From Eubacteriales bacterium (lineage in GTDB: Bacteria; Bacillota; Clostridia; Lachnospirales; Lachnospiraceae), in the NCBI GenBank assembly GCA_030537935.1, contig JAUNUY010000006.1:1-64000 (forward strand): a stretch of DNA of 64,000 nt, read 5' to 3'. Position numbers and translations under genes: made by a program. Positions 45,230-57,441 of the stretch are shown here, piece by piece; the first letter of the stretch is position 1, and each line of letters starts with the position of its first letter. The notes beneath the pieces were generated by a model. The model did no database searches. It saw only the letters and a list, made by a program, of their open reading frames with translations, and was not told where the DNA came from.

Positions 45230-46615
45230 TCAATTTTCCAAAAAGCAGCGGTACGCCTTATATGTCATATAAGCGTCTGCTTTGGCAACCAATTCGGTCG
45301 GTGCATGCATGCTGAGCATCGGTGTACCGCAATCCACGACCTCGGCCCCCTTATTGGCCAAAATATAAGCAATCGTTCCGCCGCCACCTTGGTCAACCTT
45401 CCCCAATTCCGACGTCTGCCATACGACACCATGTGCATCGAAAAGACGACCCAAACCGCCTATGAATTCCGCATTGGCATCATTACAGCCGCTTTTTCCG
45501 CGAGAACCCGTATACTTACTGAGGCTGACGCCATGGCCTATTTTCGACCCGTTCAACGGATCGTCCACTTCCGGGAAAGACGGGTCATGTCCGTTGGTTA
45601 CGTCGGCACTCAGTACCCTCGTCCCCTGATAACAACGACCCAAACGCAAGAAAACGTCTCCCGGTGTCTTCGCTAAAATCTCCGCCAAGGCGTGGTCGAA
45701 AAAAGCACCTTCCATGCCGGTATTACCCATGCTGCCGACCTCTTCTTTGTCAACAAAGAGACCGACCGCCGTCCGCTCCGGATTCGACAAATTCAGTATC
45801 GCCTCCAGACCGGCATAACTGCAAACGCGATCATCATGGCCATGACCGGCAATCATCGCCCGATCCAGACCCACATCACGTGCCGGACCCGCCGGTACGA
45901 GTTCAAACTCCGCCGTCAGGAAATCCCGCTCCGTCATACCGTATTTTCTGTTCAAAATCCCCAGTAAATTATCCTTCACGGGATGCTTGGACTCCTTATC
46001 CGCCCCAAAAGAGCACTGACCGATGACGGCATTGAGCTGTTCACCCGTAATGCCTTCCGCCAGCTTCTTCTGCATTTGATCCTTGGATAAATGAATCAAA
46101 AGATCCGTAATATACAGAACCGGATCGTCCGGATTTTCTCCCACATTAATATGAACCGTCTCCCCATCGGCATTCGTATACACACCGTGCAAAGCCAACG
46201 GTGTACACACCCATTGATAGGTTTTTACGCCACCGTAATAATGCGTCTTCATCAGGGCCATATTACCGTCTTCATAGAGCGGTAACGGTTTTACATCCAA
46301 TCTCGGTGCGTCCAAATGTGCCCCGACGATGTTCATCCCGTCTTCCAAGTTCCGTCCCATAACAAAGAGTACTGCACTCTTGTTCTTATGATTCAAATAC
46401 AGTTTATCTCCGGGTTTAATCTCTCCCCGTAATGCTTCCTCCAACGGCTTGAATCCGGCCTCTTTTGCCCGGCTCAAAATCTCCGTCACCGCCAGACGCT
46501 CCGTCTTTGCCTTACTGATAAATTTTCTATACCGTTCCCCATATTCAAAAACGGCCTTTTTTTCCGCCATGTCCGTTTCAAACCAGACATTTTTTCTCTT
46601 ATATCCTAATTCCAT
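45230..46615 (-). CDS. M18 family aspartyl aminopeptidase
   Basis: A 461-residue M18 metallopeptidase that removes acidic or other N-terminal residues from peptides in the cytosol. Dizinc-site motifs: GAHLDAPRLD, GHGHDDRVCS, DKEEVGSMGNTG, SADVTNGHDPSFP and SMHAPTEL. Length matches the clostridial M18 branch. It begins 15 bp after gyrA and is co-oriented, an unusual but plausible extension of the gyrase operon. Confidence 0.93.
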   Translation of the reverse strand: MELGYKRKNVWFETDMAEKKAVFEYGERYRKFISKAKTERLAVTEILSRAKEAGFKPLEEALRGEIKPGDKLYLNHKNKSAVLFVMGRNLEDGMNIVGAHLDAPRLDVKPLPLYEDGNMALMKTHYYGGVKTYQWVCTPLALHGVYTNADGETVHINVGENPDDPVLYITDLLIHLSKDQMQKKLAEGITGEQLNAVIGQCSFGADKESKHPVKDNLLGILNRKYGMTERDFLTAEFELVPAGPARDVGLDRAMIAGHGHDDRVCSYAGLEAILNLSNPERTAVGLFVDKEEVGSMGNTGMEGAFFDHALAEILAKTPGDVFLRLGRCYQGTRVLSADVTNGHDPSFPEVDDPLNGSKIGHGVSLSKYTGSRGKSGCNDANAEFIGGLGRLFDAHGVVWQTSELGKVDQGGGGTIAYILANKGAEVVDCGTPMLSMHAPTELVAKADAYMTYKAYRCFLEN

Positions 46616-46630
46616 ATTACCTCCTGCGGA

Positions 46631-49123
46631 CTACGCATCGGCCTCAGCCGTCGTTTCATCCGCTTGTTCCGCTTCGATGTCCGTGTCTTGTATCATCTGG
46701 TTTTCTTTAATCGGTGATAATCCGGCAATTTTCACATCATCCACAACATTCATCATCTTGACACCTGTTGCATAACGACCCAGAACGGAAACGGACGATA
46801 CATCCATCCGAATGGCAATCCCTTCGTTGGTAATCATCATGATTTCATCCGTTGTTTTTACGTTCATGGCACCCACTACCGGACCGGAACGTTCATTGCA
46901 TTTATAGCAGATGGTACCGTAACCGCCGCGGTTCTGTACCTTAAATTCCTGTTTCGCCGTCCGCTTGCCCAGACCGCGTTCGGAGACGAATAAAATATCG
47001 CCTTCTTCCCGGTTCGACACCACGGAAACGACGGTATCACCGTTTCGTAAAGAGATACCTTTCACGCCCATGGAATTTCTACCCGTTTCTCGCACATCCT
47101 GTTCATGGAAGCGAATACACTGACCGTTTTTCGTTACCAAAAAGATGTCATTTTCATCATCCGTCAATTTCACGTCAATCAGCTCATCATTATCCCGAAA
47201 GCGAATGGCTATTTTACCTTTGCGATGAATATTCACATATTCTTTCATCGACGTTTTTTTCACCAATCCCTGACGTGTCACCATCACAAGATACTGTTCC
47301 TCATCAATTTCTTTCATGGGAATAATCGTTTCGATTTTTTCTTCCGCCTCCAGTTCGAGCAGATTCACGATGGCCACACCGCGTGCCGTTCTGGACGCTT
47401 CCGGAATATCGTACGCTTTCAAACGATAAACACGTCCTTTATTCGTAAAGAATAACATATACGAATGTGTCTTCGTCAGCATCAAATCCACGATATAATC
47501 ATCATCAATGGTCGACATCCCTCGGATACCTTTTCCGCCACGGTGCTGGTTCTTAAAATTCCCCACCGTCATGCGCTTGATATAACCCAGATTCGAGCGG
47601 GCGATAACCACGTACTCGTTCGGAATCAAGTCTTCCATATTGATTTCGTCATCACTGTATTCAATGCGGGTCCGACGTTCATCGGCATATTTGTTGCGAA
47701 TCACCATGATTTCATCTTTAATGATGCCCAGAACCAGCTTCTTGTCACCAAGAATTTCCACCAACTCGGCAATTCGTTGCCGCAGTGCCGCCAACTCATT
47801 CAGGATTTTATCCTTTTCCATAGCGGTCAAGGTTCTGATTTTCATCTCCACGATGGCGTGCGACTGCCGTTCGGAAAGACTGAATCGCTCCTGCAATCGT
47901 TCCTTGGCCTCCGCCACGGTTTTACTGCCACGGATAATTTTTATCACCTCGTCGATGTTATCCAGCGCAATTTCCAATCCTTCCAGGATATGTGCCCGTT
48001 CCCGTGCTTTCCGCAATTCAAACTCGCAACGACGCGTCACGACATCCACCTGATGATTCAGATAGAGCAATAACATATCCGACAGTGTCAGTACCTTCGG
48101 CTCATTATTAACCAAGGCCAACATAATCACACCGAAGGTTTCCTGCATCTGCGTATGTTTATACAATTGATTGAGCATCACCTTTGCATTGACATCCCGT
48201 CTCAGTTCAATGATGATACGCGTCCCTTCCCGGTTCGATTCATCCCGCAAATCCGTAATACCGTCAATCCGCTTGTCCTTTACCAGGTCGGCTATTTTTT
48301 CCAGCAATCGCGCCTTATTCACCATATAAGGCAATTCCGTTACGATAATGCGGGGTTTTCCATTGGCCAAAACCTCTATATCCGCCACGGCTCTGACCTT
48401 CACCTTGCCCCGACCGGTCGTATAGGCTTGTTTAATCCCCTCATAGCCGACCGTCATGGCACCTGTCGGAAAGTCCGGTCCGCGAACGATACCCAGGAGT
48501 TCCTCCATCGTCGTATCGCGATCTTCTTCCACCTTGTTGTCAATGATTTTCACGACGGCATCGATGACTTCTCCCAGGTTATGCGGCGGTATGTTTGTTG
48601 CCATACCCACGGCGATACCCGTCGTACCGTTTACCAGCAAATTCGGAAAACGGGCCGGCAATACCGTCGGTTCCCGTTCCGTCTCGTCAAAGTTCGGCAC
48701 GAAATCAACCGTCTCTTTGTTAATGTCGGACAGAAGTTCCATGGAAATCTTGTCCAAACGGGCTTCCGTATAACGCATGGCCGCTGCCGCATCACCATCC
48801 ACGGAACCGAAGTTACCGTGACCGTCCACCAGCGGATAACGCGTGGAAAAATCCTGTGCCAGCTTAACCAGGGCGTCATAAATTGAGCTGTCACCGTGCG
48901 GATGATATTTACCCATCGTATCACCGACGATACGCGCACATTTTCTGTGCGGTTTATCCGGACCGTTATTCAACTCAATCATTGCATAGAGAATCCTTCG
49001 TTGAACCGGTTTCAGTCCGTCCCGTACATCCGGCAATGCTCGCTGTGCAATAACACTCATCGCATAGTCTATGTACGAATCCTCCATGGTCTTTTTCAAT
49101 TCAACAATACTGATTTTATCCAT
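46631..49123 (-). CDS. gyrA: DNA gyrase subunit A
   Basis: An 830-residue GyrA, the DNA-cleaving subunit of gyrase. The catalytic Tyr is in [11 protein letters not shown] (Tyr118). The quinolone-determining region [15 protein letters not shown] keeps Ser79 and Asp83 (E. coli 83 and 87), so it looks wild type. The GyrA box QHRGGKG in the C-terminal domain separates it from ParC. An acidic tail ends the protein. It is 27 bp after gyrB. Confidence 0.98.
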   Translation of the reverse strand: MDKISIVELKKTMEDSYIDYAMSVIAQRALPDVRDGLKPVQRRILYAMIELNNGPDKPHRKCARIVGDTMGKYHPHGDSSIYDALVKLAQDFSTRYPLVDGHGNFGSVDGDAAAAMRYTEARLDKISMELLSDINKETVDFVPNFDETEREPTVLPARFPNLLVNGTTGIAVGMATNIPPHNLGEVIDAVVKIIDNKVEEDRDTTMEELLGIVRGPDFPTGAMTVGYEGIKQAYTTGRGKVKVRAVADIEVLANGKPRIIVTELPYMVNKARLLEKIADLVKDKRIDGITDLRDESNREGTRIIIELRRDVNAKVMLNQLYKHTQMQETFGVIMLALVNNEPKVLTLSDMLLLYLNHQVDVVTRRCEFELRKARERAHILEGLEIALDNIDEVIKIIRGSKTVAEAKERLQERFSLSERQSHAIVEMKIRTLTAMEKDKILNELAALRQRIAELVEILGDKKLVLGIIKDEIMVIRNKYADERRTRIEYSDDEINMEDLIPNEYVVIARSNLGYIKRMTVGNFKNQHRGGKGIRGMSTIDDDYIVDLMLTKTHSYMLFFTNKGRVYRLKAYDIPEASRTARGVAIVNLLELEAEEKIETIIPMKEIDEEQYLVMVTRQGLVKKTSMKEYVNIHRKGKIAIRFRDNDELIDVKLTDDENDIFLVTKNGQCIRFHEQDVRETGRNSMGVKGISLRNGDTVVSVVSNREEGDILFVSERGLGKRTAKQEFKVQNRGGYGTICYKCNERSGPVVGAMNVKTTDEIMMITNEGIAIRMDVSSVSVLGRYATGVKMMNVVDDVKIAGLSPIKENQMIQDTDIEAEQADETTAEADA

Positions 49124-49150
49124 TATTTTCCGTTTCTCTACTTCCCATCG

Positions 49151-52150
<3,000 letters not shown>

Positions 52151-52161
<11 letters not shown>

Positions 52162-52363
52162 GTTTTATGCCGAATGTTTCTCCATTGAAACCGACGACGT
52201 CACCGGGACGCAGCTTCCGTCCCCGACGTACTTCCGTTATCCCGTTGACTGTGACGGCACCGTCCGTTATGACCATCTTTGCCTCCACACCCGAGCCGAC
52301 ATAACCGGCCAGTTTCAATGCCTGCCCCAATTTGATATATTCGTCCCTTATCGTAATCTCCAT
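52151..52363 (-). CDS. yaaA: S4-domain RNA-binding protein YaaA/RlbA
   Basis: A 70-residue S4-domain protein (YIKLGQALKLAGYVGSGVEAKMVI, then VTVNGITEVRRGRKLRPGD), found between dnaN and recF in most Firmicutes. It probably binds structured RNA; the exact role is not settled. Its ATG overlaps the dnaN stop in TAATG. Confidence 0.93.
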
Positions 52364-53472
52364 TATTCACCTTCATCCACGAAGCTCACCGGCAACAGAA
52401 TATATACATAAGTTTTCGCATCATCGCGGATTAACATAGGCGCATTATTACTGATGAAATACATATTGATTTCCTCATCATCAATGGCTTTCAAGGCTTC
52501 AATAACATATCGCGGATTTACGCCGAAGACCGTATCCACATCCTGTTCTTTTTCAATGGTCAAACTTTCATTCATACGGCCCAGTTTTGAACGGATACTC
52601 AGACGCATCTCTTCCCCTATGCGAAGTACCAACGGTTGTGTATCGGATTCCCGACTCAATAAAAGAGAACGATCCACCGATTCCGTAATCTCATTTTTGT
52701 TGACGCGTACTTTTAATTCATAGTCGTCACTCACCAACCGTTCGAATTGGAAGAACGAACCGCTGATTAAGCGAGAAAGTAATACCGTCTCTTCCAGGAT
52801 AAACAATATATGTTTATCCGTGATGACAATTTCCACCAACTCGTCCGTTTCACCCCGAATAATGCGACTAATTTCCTGCAAAGTCTTTGCCGGAACGATA
52901 CAGGAATTGGCCGGATATTCTTTATCCAAGGTCACATTGTAAACACCGATTCGACAACCGTCCAAAGCGGTGATACGCAACACATCTTTATCAATTTCAA
53001 TTTTTTCACCCAACATGGTATAGTTGCCGGATTCTCCCTGGGCTGCACAGAAAATGGTTTTTCTGACCATCTCCCGTAAACTGAAACCGTTGATCTGCAT
53101 CGTATAGTCCCGATTAATTTCCGGTACATCATCCACACCATCCAGGCTGAGGCAGGGAATCTTGAACTTTGCCTGTCCCGAAGTAATCCGTGCTTCCGTT
53201 CCTTCAATGGTCAAATGTACGGATTGTGCCGGTAACTTTTTTATGATATCGGAAAAAAGGCGAGCATTGACGGCAACGGCACCCGTTTCTTCAATAACTG
53301 CGGGCACCATGGTCTTTATCCACATTTCCGAGTCGTTTGTGGTGAAATAAACGTTTTCCGCCGCCCGGATATGTATACAATTGCTCAATTCATCCGTTGT
53401 ACGGGTTGCTATAGCCTTTAAAGAAATATTAATACTCTTGATTAATTGATCTTTTTCAAACAGTATTTTCAT
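52363..53472 (-). CDS. dnaN: DNA polymerase III beta subunit (sliding clamp)
   Basis: A 369-residue beta clamp of three similar domains that tethers DNA polymerase to the template. The C-terminal MYFISNNAPMLIRDDAKTYVYILLP matches the usual clamp ending. The ATG follows AAAGGAG. It lies 289 bp from dnaA, the gap holding origin elements. Confidence 0.97.
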   Translation of the reverse strand: MKILFEKDQLIKSINISLKAIATRTTDELSNCIHIRAAENVYFTTNDSEMWIKTMVPAVIEETGAVAVNARLFSDIIKKLPAQSVHLTIEGTEARITSGQAKFKIPCLSLDGVDDVPEINRDYTMQINGFSLREMVRKTIFCAAQGESGNYTMLGEKIEIDKDVLRITALDGCRIGVYNVTLDKEYPANSCIVPAKTLQEISRIIRGETDELVEIVITDKHILFILEETVLLSRLISGSFFQFERLVSDDYELKVRVNKNEITESVDRSLLLSRESDTQPLVLRIGEEMRLSIRSKLGRMNESLTIEKEQDVDTVFGVNPRYVIEALKAIDDEEINMYFISNNAPMLIRDDAKTYVYILLPVSFVDEGE

Positions 53473-53761
53473 GTATTCTCCTTTCGGATCAGATCAACGA
53501 CAATTGACATCGCCGCGCGCTATCCGTCATCTATCTAATTTCAGTAGTAATAACAGTAGGGCCTGTGAGAAAGTGGATATCTCCGTCGGCGCTAATGCGG
53601 GTCGGCATTTTCATGCTGAATAACCCGGTGTTTTACCTGTAATTTAACTGTGGTCATTTTGCGGATAACCGGTTCATTTTTTGAACAAGATGGAAATGAT
53701 GAACCGGTTATACACAGGAACTCACCGAACTGTTCCGTTTATACACTTTAAATCCACCGAA
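53473..53761. other. Replication origin region, dnaA-dnaN intergenic part
   Basis: Contains DnaA-box-like sites at 53660-53668 (TGCGGATAA), 53708-53716 (TTATACACA) and 53739-53747 (TTATACACT); one more (TGTGGATAT, 53773-53781) lies in the dnaA 3' end. A 13-bp perfect inverted repeat (53665-53677 with 53699-53711) joins the first two. A triplet run CAG TAG TAA TAA CAG TAG at 53542-53559 next to GGCC and GTGGATAT is a candidate DnaA-trio unwinding element. Strand bias of genes switches here, supporting oriC. Confidence 0.75.
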
Positions 53762-55138
53762 TTAATCAACATTGTGGATATTTTGTGGTTTGGTCGGCTG
53801 AATCTTTTTTTCCAATGCTTCGATTTCATGTGCGAAGTTGGAGGAAGCCGAAATCTTGGTCATAATCTTATCCCGTCCGTTGATGACCGTTGTATGATGC
53901 CTATTGCCGAGAATACGGGCAATTTCCGCCAGCGTGGCATTCGTCAGTGTCGAACACAGATACATTGCCACGTGACGCGCGGAAACAATTTGAGAATTTC
54001 TGCCTTGACCGCAAATGGCTTTTACATCGACATTGTAATGATCGGCGACTACTTCGAGGATAAATTCCGGCGTAATCTCCACGTTGATGTCGGGATTTAT
54101 GATATTTTTCAGATAGTCTTTGGCTTTGTCCAGTGTCAATTCAGCATTATTATCTTCCTTTATATTGGCGAGCGCCTCCAACGTATTGAATGCACCTTCC
54201 AATTCACGGATGTTGGACTTGACATTCAGTGCAATGTATTCCAGGATATCCTGCGAGAATCGGGTTTCTTTGGTCATCACATATTGCTGGAGAATGGCCA
54301 TTCGCATTTCATAATTCGGTTTTTGGATATCCGCCATGATACCCGTCTGAAAACGGGAGCGTAACCGTTCCGGCAAGGTTTCGAAATCCTTGGGCGGTTT
54401 ATCCGAGCTGATGATAATCTGTTTATTGGCACCATAAAGCGCATTAAACGTGTGGAAAAATTCCTCCTGCGTGGATTCCTTACCGATTATAAATTGAATA
54501 TCATCGATGAGGAGGACATCCGCACTGCGATATTTCTTCCGAAATGCGACGCTTGAACGGTTGGACGTTCTAATGGATTCAATCAACTCATTCGTAAATT
54601 CTTCGCTGGTAACGTAGATAACATTCAGCTTCGGTCGATTGGTGAGAATATCATAAGCGATGGCATTCATCAGATGCGTCTTGCCGAGGCCGGGGCCGCC
54701 GTAAATGAAGAGCGGGTTGTAGATTGTTTTCGGCGAAGAGGCCACACGCATGGAAGCGGCGAGGGCCATGTCGTTATTGGCACCTTTAATGAAGGTATCA
54801 AAGGTGTATTTCGGATTCAGGTTATTTCTTCTGAAAAAAGCCTCATCCAATGTTTTCGTGGCCGTAAAGTCATTATTTGTAAAATAAATATCGCAATAGA
54901 TACCGTAACGTTCTTCGATGAAGACCTTGAACGGAACGCGGAATTTCTTATTGAGATATTCTTCACTGAGAGAGTCCGTATCTCGGAAATAAATATAAAG
55001 TGTACCGTCTTTAATTTTTAACGGTTTTAACGGCACGATCCATGCACGAAAGGCGGCATCGGATATTTCAAACTCTTCTTTTATGGCGGCCATTAATTGA
55101 TGCCATTCATTTTTTAAAATATCAAAAGATTCTGACAT
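53762..55138 (-). CDS. dnaA: Chromosomal replication initiator DnaA
   Basis: A 458-residue AAA+ initiator. Domain I (about 1-85) is the DnaB-loading region; Walker A GGPGLGKTH (147-155), Walker B LLIDDIQF (209-216) and sensor regions follow. In domain IV the usual GRDHTTV signature reads GNRHHTTV (411-418), with His414 for Asp, and SARHVAMYL has His389 where Gln is usual. Domain II is very short. The gene is transcribed away from rpmH, as in other Firmicutes. Confidence 0.98.
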   Translation of the reverse strand: MSESFDILKNEWHQLMAAIKEEFEISDAAFRAWIVPLKPLKIKDGTLYIYFRDTDSLSEEYLNKKFRVPFKVFIEERYGIYCDIYFTNNDFTATKTLDEAFFRRNNLNPKYTFDTFIKGANNDMALAASMRVASSPKTIYNPLFIYGGPGLGKTHLMNAIAYDILTNRPKLNVIYVTSEEFTNELIESIRTSNRSSVAFRKKYRSADVLLIDDIQFIIGKESTQEEFFHTFNALYGANKQIIISSDKPPKDFETLPERLRSRFQTGIMADIQKPNYEMRMAILQQYVMTKETRFSQDILEYIALNVKSNIRELEGAFNTLEALANIKEDNNAELTLDKAKDYLKNIINPDINVEITPEFILEVVADHYNVDVKAICGQGRNSQIVSARHVAMYLCSTLTNATLAEIARILGNRHHTTVINGRDKIMTKISASSNFAHEIEALEKKIQPTKPQNIHNVD

Positions 55139-55209
55139 TCTCTCCTCGCATTCTTCAGTAATTTTAAAGCCCGTCCACCGTGATGGAAGCTTATAATTCG
55201 CTATTCTCT

Positions 55210-55238
55210 ATTTTATAACATTTCGAGATATATAGCAA
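55210..55238 (-). promoter_or_regulatory. Promoter for dnaA
   Basis: Minus strand TTGCTA (55238-55233), 17-bp spacer, TAAAAT (55215-55210), about 70 bp before the dnaA ATG. Confidence 0.6.
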
Positions 55239-55428
55239 GGGCGTATGAGTCGGTCGTGCTGCCGGAAAATGGGCTTGAAAATCGTCGGGAAGGGTAATGG
55301 GAGCCGTTTTACATCATGAAGAAGAAAAACGGCCGCAAATGACGATTTGGGGATTTTGAAAAATGTGGATCGGTGAAGGTGAAAGGGAGAAAAGAATATG
55401 CCGGCAAGTGTCGGAAAGTACGTTGTGC

Positions 55429-55457
55429 TTGACGGATGGACGATTCCTATGTATAAT
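55429..55457 (+). promoter_or_regulatory. Strong promoter for rpmH-rnpA-yidD-yidC-jag
   Basis: Plus strand TTGACG (55429-55434), 17-bp spacer, TATAAT (55452-55457), then GAAGGAGGTG before the rpmH start. Confidence 0.85.
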
Positions 55458-55497
55458 AATTCTCATGTAAACTGGTTCATGAAGGAGGTGTAGAGAT

Positions 55498-55632
55498 ATG
55501 AAGATGACCTATCAACCGAAAAAGAAATCACGTGCACGCGTACACGGTTTTAGAAAAAGAATGCTGACATCCAACGGACGGAAAGTGTTGGCCAGAAGAA
55601 GAGCAAAAGGAAGAAAAGTGTTATCAGCATAG
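55498..55632 (+). CDS. rpmH: Ribosomal protein L34
   Basis: A 44-residue, very basic 50S subunit protein ([18 protein letters not shown]… ending GRKVLSA). The family core YQPKK…HGFRKRM…[15 protein letters not shown] is complete. GAAGGAGGTG sits just upstream of the ATG at 55498. It starts the plus-strand arm from oriC, divergent from dnaA. Confidence 0.97.
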   Translation: MKMTYQPKKKSRARVHGFRKRMLTSNGRKVLARRRAKGRKVLSA

Positions 55633-55660
55633 GCCGCAATTTATGCGGTCTGTCTTTTCA
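55633..55660 (+). terminator. Small hairpin between rpmH and rnpA
   Basis: CCGCA (55634-55638) pairs with TGCGG (55644-55648) and is followed by TCTGTCTTTT. It may cause partial termination or processing so that L34 is made in excess over RnpA. Confidence 0.35.
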
Positions 55661-55695
55661 TTACGGCAAGTTGCGGCGTGTGAGCGGGAGAAGGT

Positions 55696-56037
55696 ATGAA
55701 GAAAGGCAAGTTTAAATCGGTTTATGAAGCGGGCAATTCCGTCTATTCGAAATTAACCGTGGCCTACTTCAAATATACGGGCGGAGACAATGACTTAGGC
55801 ATCGTTATCAGCAAGAAGGTCGGTAATTCCGTTGTACGTCACCGCTACACGAGATTGATACGGGAAGTGTTTCGTTTAAATAAGGAACATTTACCCGCGG
55901 GATATGACATTATCGTGATTGCGAAGAGAAGTATCGTCGGAAAAAGTTATGCTGAAATAGAAGATGATTTTTTCCGATTAATACATGCGTTTGAAAAGTA
56001 CGGTCGTCATGAAAAAGTTGCTGATAAAGATGATTAA
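55696..56037 (+). CDS. rnpA: Ribonuclease P protein component
   Basis: A 113-residue RnpA that helps the RNase P RNA process tRNA 5' ends. The basic helix region reads [19 protein letters not shown], where the usual RNR motif is RHR. The core [11 protein letters not shown] and DIIVIAKRS match the family. The ATG has GGGAGAAGG. Its 3' end overlaps yidD by 29 bp. Confidence 0.95.
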   Translation: MKKGKFKSVYEAGNSVYSKLTVAYFKYTGGDNDLGIVISKKVGNSVVRHRYTRLIREVFRLNKEHLPAGYDIIVIAKRSIVGKSYAEIEDDFFRLIHAFEKYGRHEKVADKDD

Positions 56038-56254
56038 AGGGTACCGAAAATACCTTTCACCTTTAAAAAGGAGGGGGAGCTGTATTTTTGAACCGACTTG
56101 TTCACAGTATGCAATGGAAGCGCTGGAAAGACATGGAACTGTCAAGGGTATGATATTGACGATATGGCGTATCCTGCGTTGCAATCCGTTTAATCGACAC
56201 GGTGGATTCGACCCGGTACCGGAGCATTTCAATTTTTTTAGGAGGAAACAGTAA
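56009..56254 (+). CDS. yidD: Membrane protein insertion efficiency factor YidD
   Basis: An 81-residue YidD with the family core [11 protein letters not shown]…[15 protein letters not shown] and [18 protein letters not shown]. The three conserved Cys and amphipathic N-terminal helix are present. The start at 56009 (MKKLLIKM) gives the usual N terminus, nested in the rnpA end. The stop overlaps yidC in TAATG. Confidence 0.93.
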   Translation: MKKLLIKMIKGYRKYLSPLKRRGSCIFEPTCSQYAMEALERHGTVKGMILTIWRILRCNPFNRHGGFDPVPEHFNFFRRKQ

Positions 56255-57432
56255 TGTTGCTGGCACAGAATACAACATTTATCATCGGGCCGATTGCCAA
56301 ACTGCTCGGTATTATAATTAATGTCATCTATGAAGGATTGACATATATAGGAATAGAAAATGTAGCACTCAGTATCATCCTCTTCACGGTGTTCGTGCAG
56401 GTATTGATGATACCGTTAAAATATAAGAGTCAAAAATTTACGCGACTGACGGCCATGATACAGCCGGAAATTGCGGCCATCAGAAAAAAGTATGAAGGCA
56501 AGCGGGATCAGCAGACCATGTCGCTGATGCAACAAGAGACGAATGAAGTATACCGTAAATACGGTGCATCACCGACGGGCGGTTGCCTGCCCATGTTGGT
56601 ACAGATGCCCATTCTTTTCGCTCTCTATGCCGTCATTCGTAACGTTCCCTCATATGTACAAGGGATTCGCGGCGTGTATGAACAGGTTGCACCGTTCGTA
56701 TCTTCCGAGGCGGGTGTGAAAACTTTACACGGCATTAAAGAAGTGGCGGGCGTCAACCTGCAAGCAGGTAACACGGAAAGCGTTATTGACTGGCTGTATA
56801 ATTTCAATATTGCGGATTGGCAGGTATTGGTAAAAAATGTGGCGGAGGTGCCACAGGCCATTGTCGACAAAATTGTAAATATTTCCCGTGTATTCGGTGA
56901 TGTATTGGTATCGGATACGCCGTGGTCATTAATTAAAGCAAACGGCTACATCCACTGGATTTGGATTCTTCCGATTTTGGTCTATGTGACGCAGATGTTG
57001 GCGATGAAAACGGCACAGGCGAAAAATCAAATGGATGGACCGGGCATGAATCAGATGAAGATGATGAACCGGATTATGCCGATCATGTCGGTCGTATTTT
57101 CCATCGCCTTGCCGGTCGGCTTGGGTATTTACTGGATTACAAACTCCGTGCTGATGACCATCCAACAAATCTTTATGAATCGTCATATCGATAAAATCGG
57201 TATTGAAAATATCATCGAAAAGAACGTCAAGAAAAATGAATCGAAGCATGAACGTGCGAAAGAGAAGAAGGGCGTGGACAGCGGTACGGTAAAGCGTGCG
57301 GCGGCCTTGAATACGAAAAGTATCAAGGAGAATGGCTCGACCGGAACGCCGGAAACGGAGCAGGTACCGGCGGCCGGTACGGATAGTATCGGTGCTATTG
57401 CGCGTTTGACGGATAAGTATAAGAACGAATAG
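56254..57432 (+). CDS. yidC: Membrane protein insertase YidC/OxaA
   Basis: A 392-residue YidC that inserts and folds membrane proteins with or without Sec. Membrane segments lie near 12-60 (with LMIPLKYKSQKFT at the cytosolic loop), about 110-125, 228-250 and 268-300. The hydrophilic-groove Arg region and CLPMLVQMPILFALY are typical. No lipobox Cys is seen at the N terminus. The C-terminal 85 residues are Lys-rich and low-complexity. GGAGG precedes the ATG. Confidence 0.95.
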   Translation: MLLAQNTTFIIGPIAKLLGIIINVIYEGLTYIGIENVALSIILFTVFVQVLMIPLKYKSQKFTRLTAMIQPEIAAIRKKYEGKRDQQTMSLMQQETNEVYRKYGASPTGGCLPMLVQMPILFALYAVIRNVPSYVQGIRGVYEQVAPFVSSEAGVKTLHGIKEVAGVNLQAGNTESVIDWLYNFNIADWQVLVKNVAEVPQAIVDKIVNISRVFGDVLVSDTPWSLIKANGYIHWIWILPILVYVTQMLAMKTAQAKNQMDGPGMNQMKMMNRIMPIMSVVFSIALPVGLGIYWITNSVLMTIQQIFMNRHIDKIGIENIIEKNVKKNESKHERAKEKKGVDSGTVKRAAALNTKSIKENGSTGTPETEQVPAAGTDSIGAIARLTDKYKNE

Positions 57433-57441
57433 GGGGAACCG

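Larger units (their letters stand above)
55139..55497. other. Intergenic region between divergent dnaA and rpmH
   Basis: Holds the two divergent promoters and a TGTGGATCG DnaA-box-like site at 55364-55372. An 8-bp hairpin (55303-55310 with 55326-55333) has no T tail. Fewer DnaA boxes are seen here than in the dnaA-dnaN gap. Confidence 0.6.

Noticed and set aside
43910-45230. T-box leader for serS
   Set aside because: serS lies 13 bp after an upstream gene in the same operon, leaving no room for a leader.
46631-49123. ParC instead of GyrA
   Set aside because: The GyrA box QHRGGKG and adjacency to gyrB and recF support GyrA.
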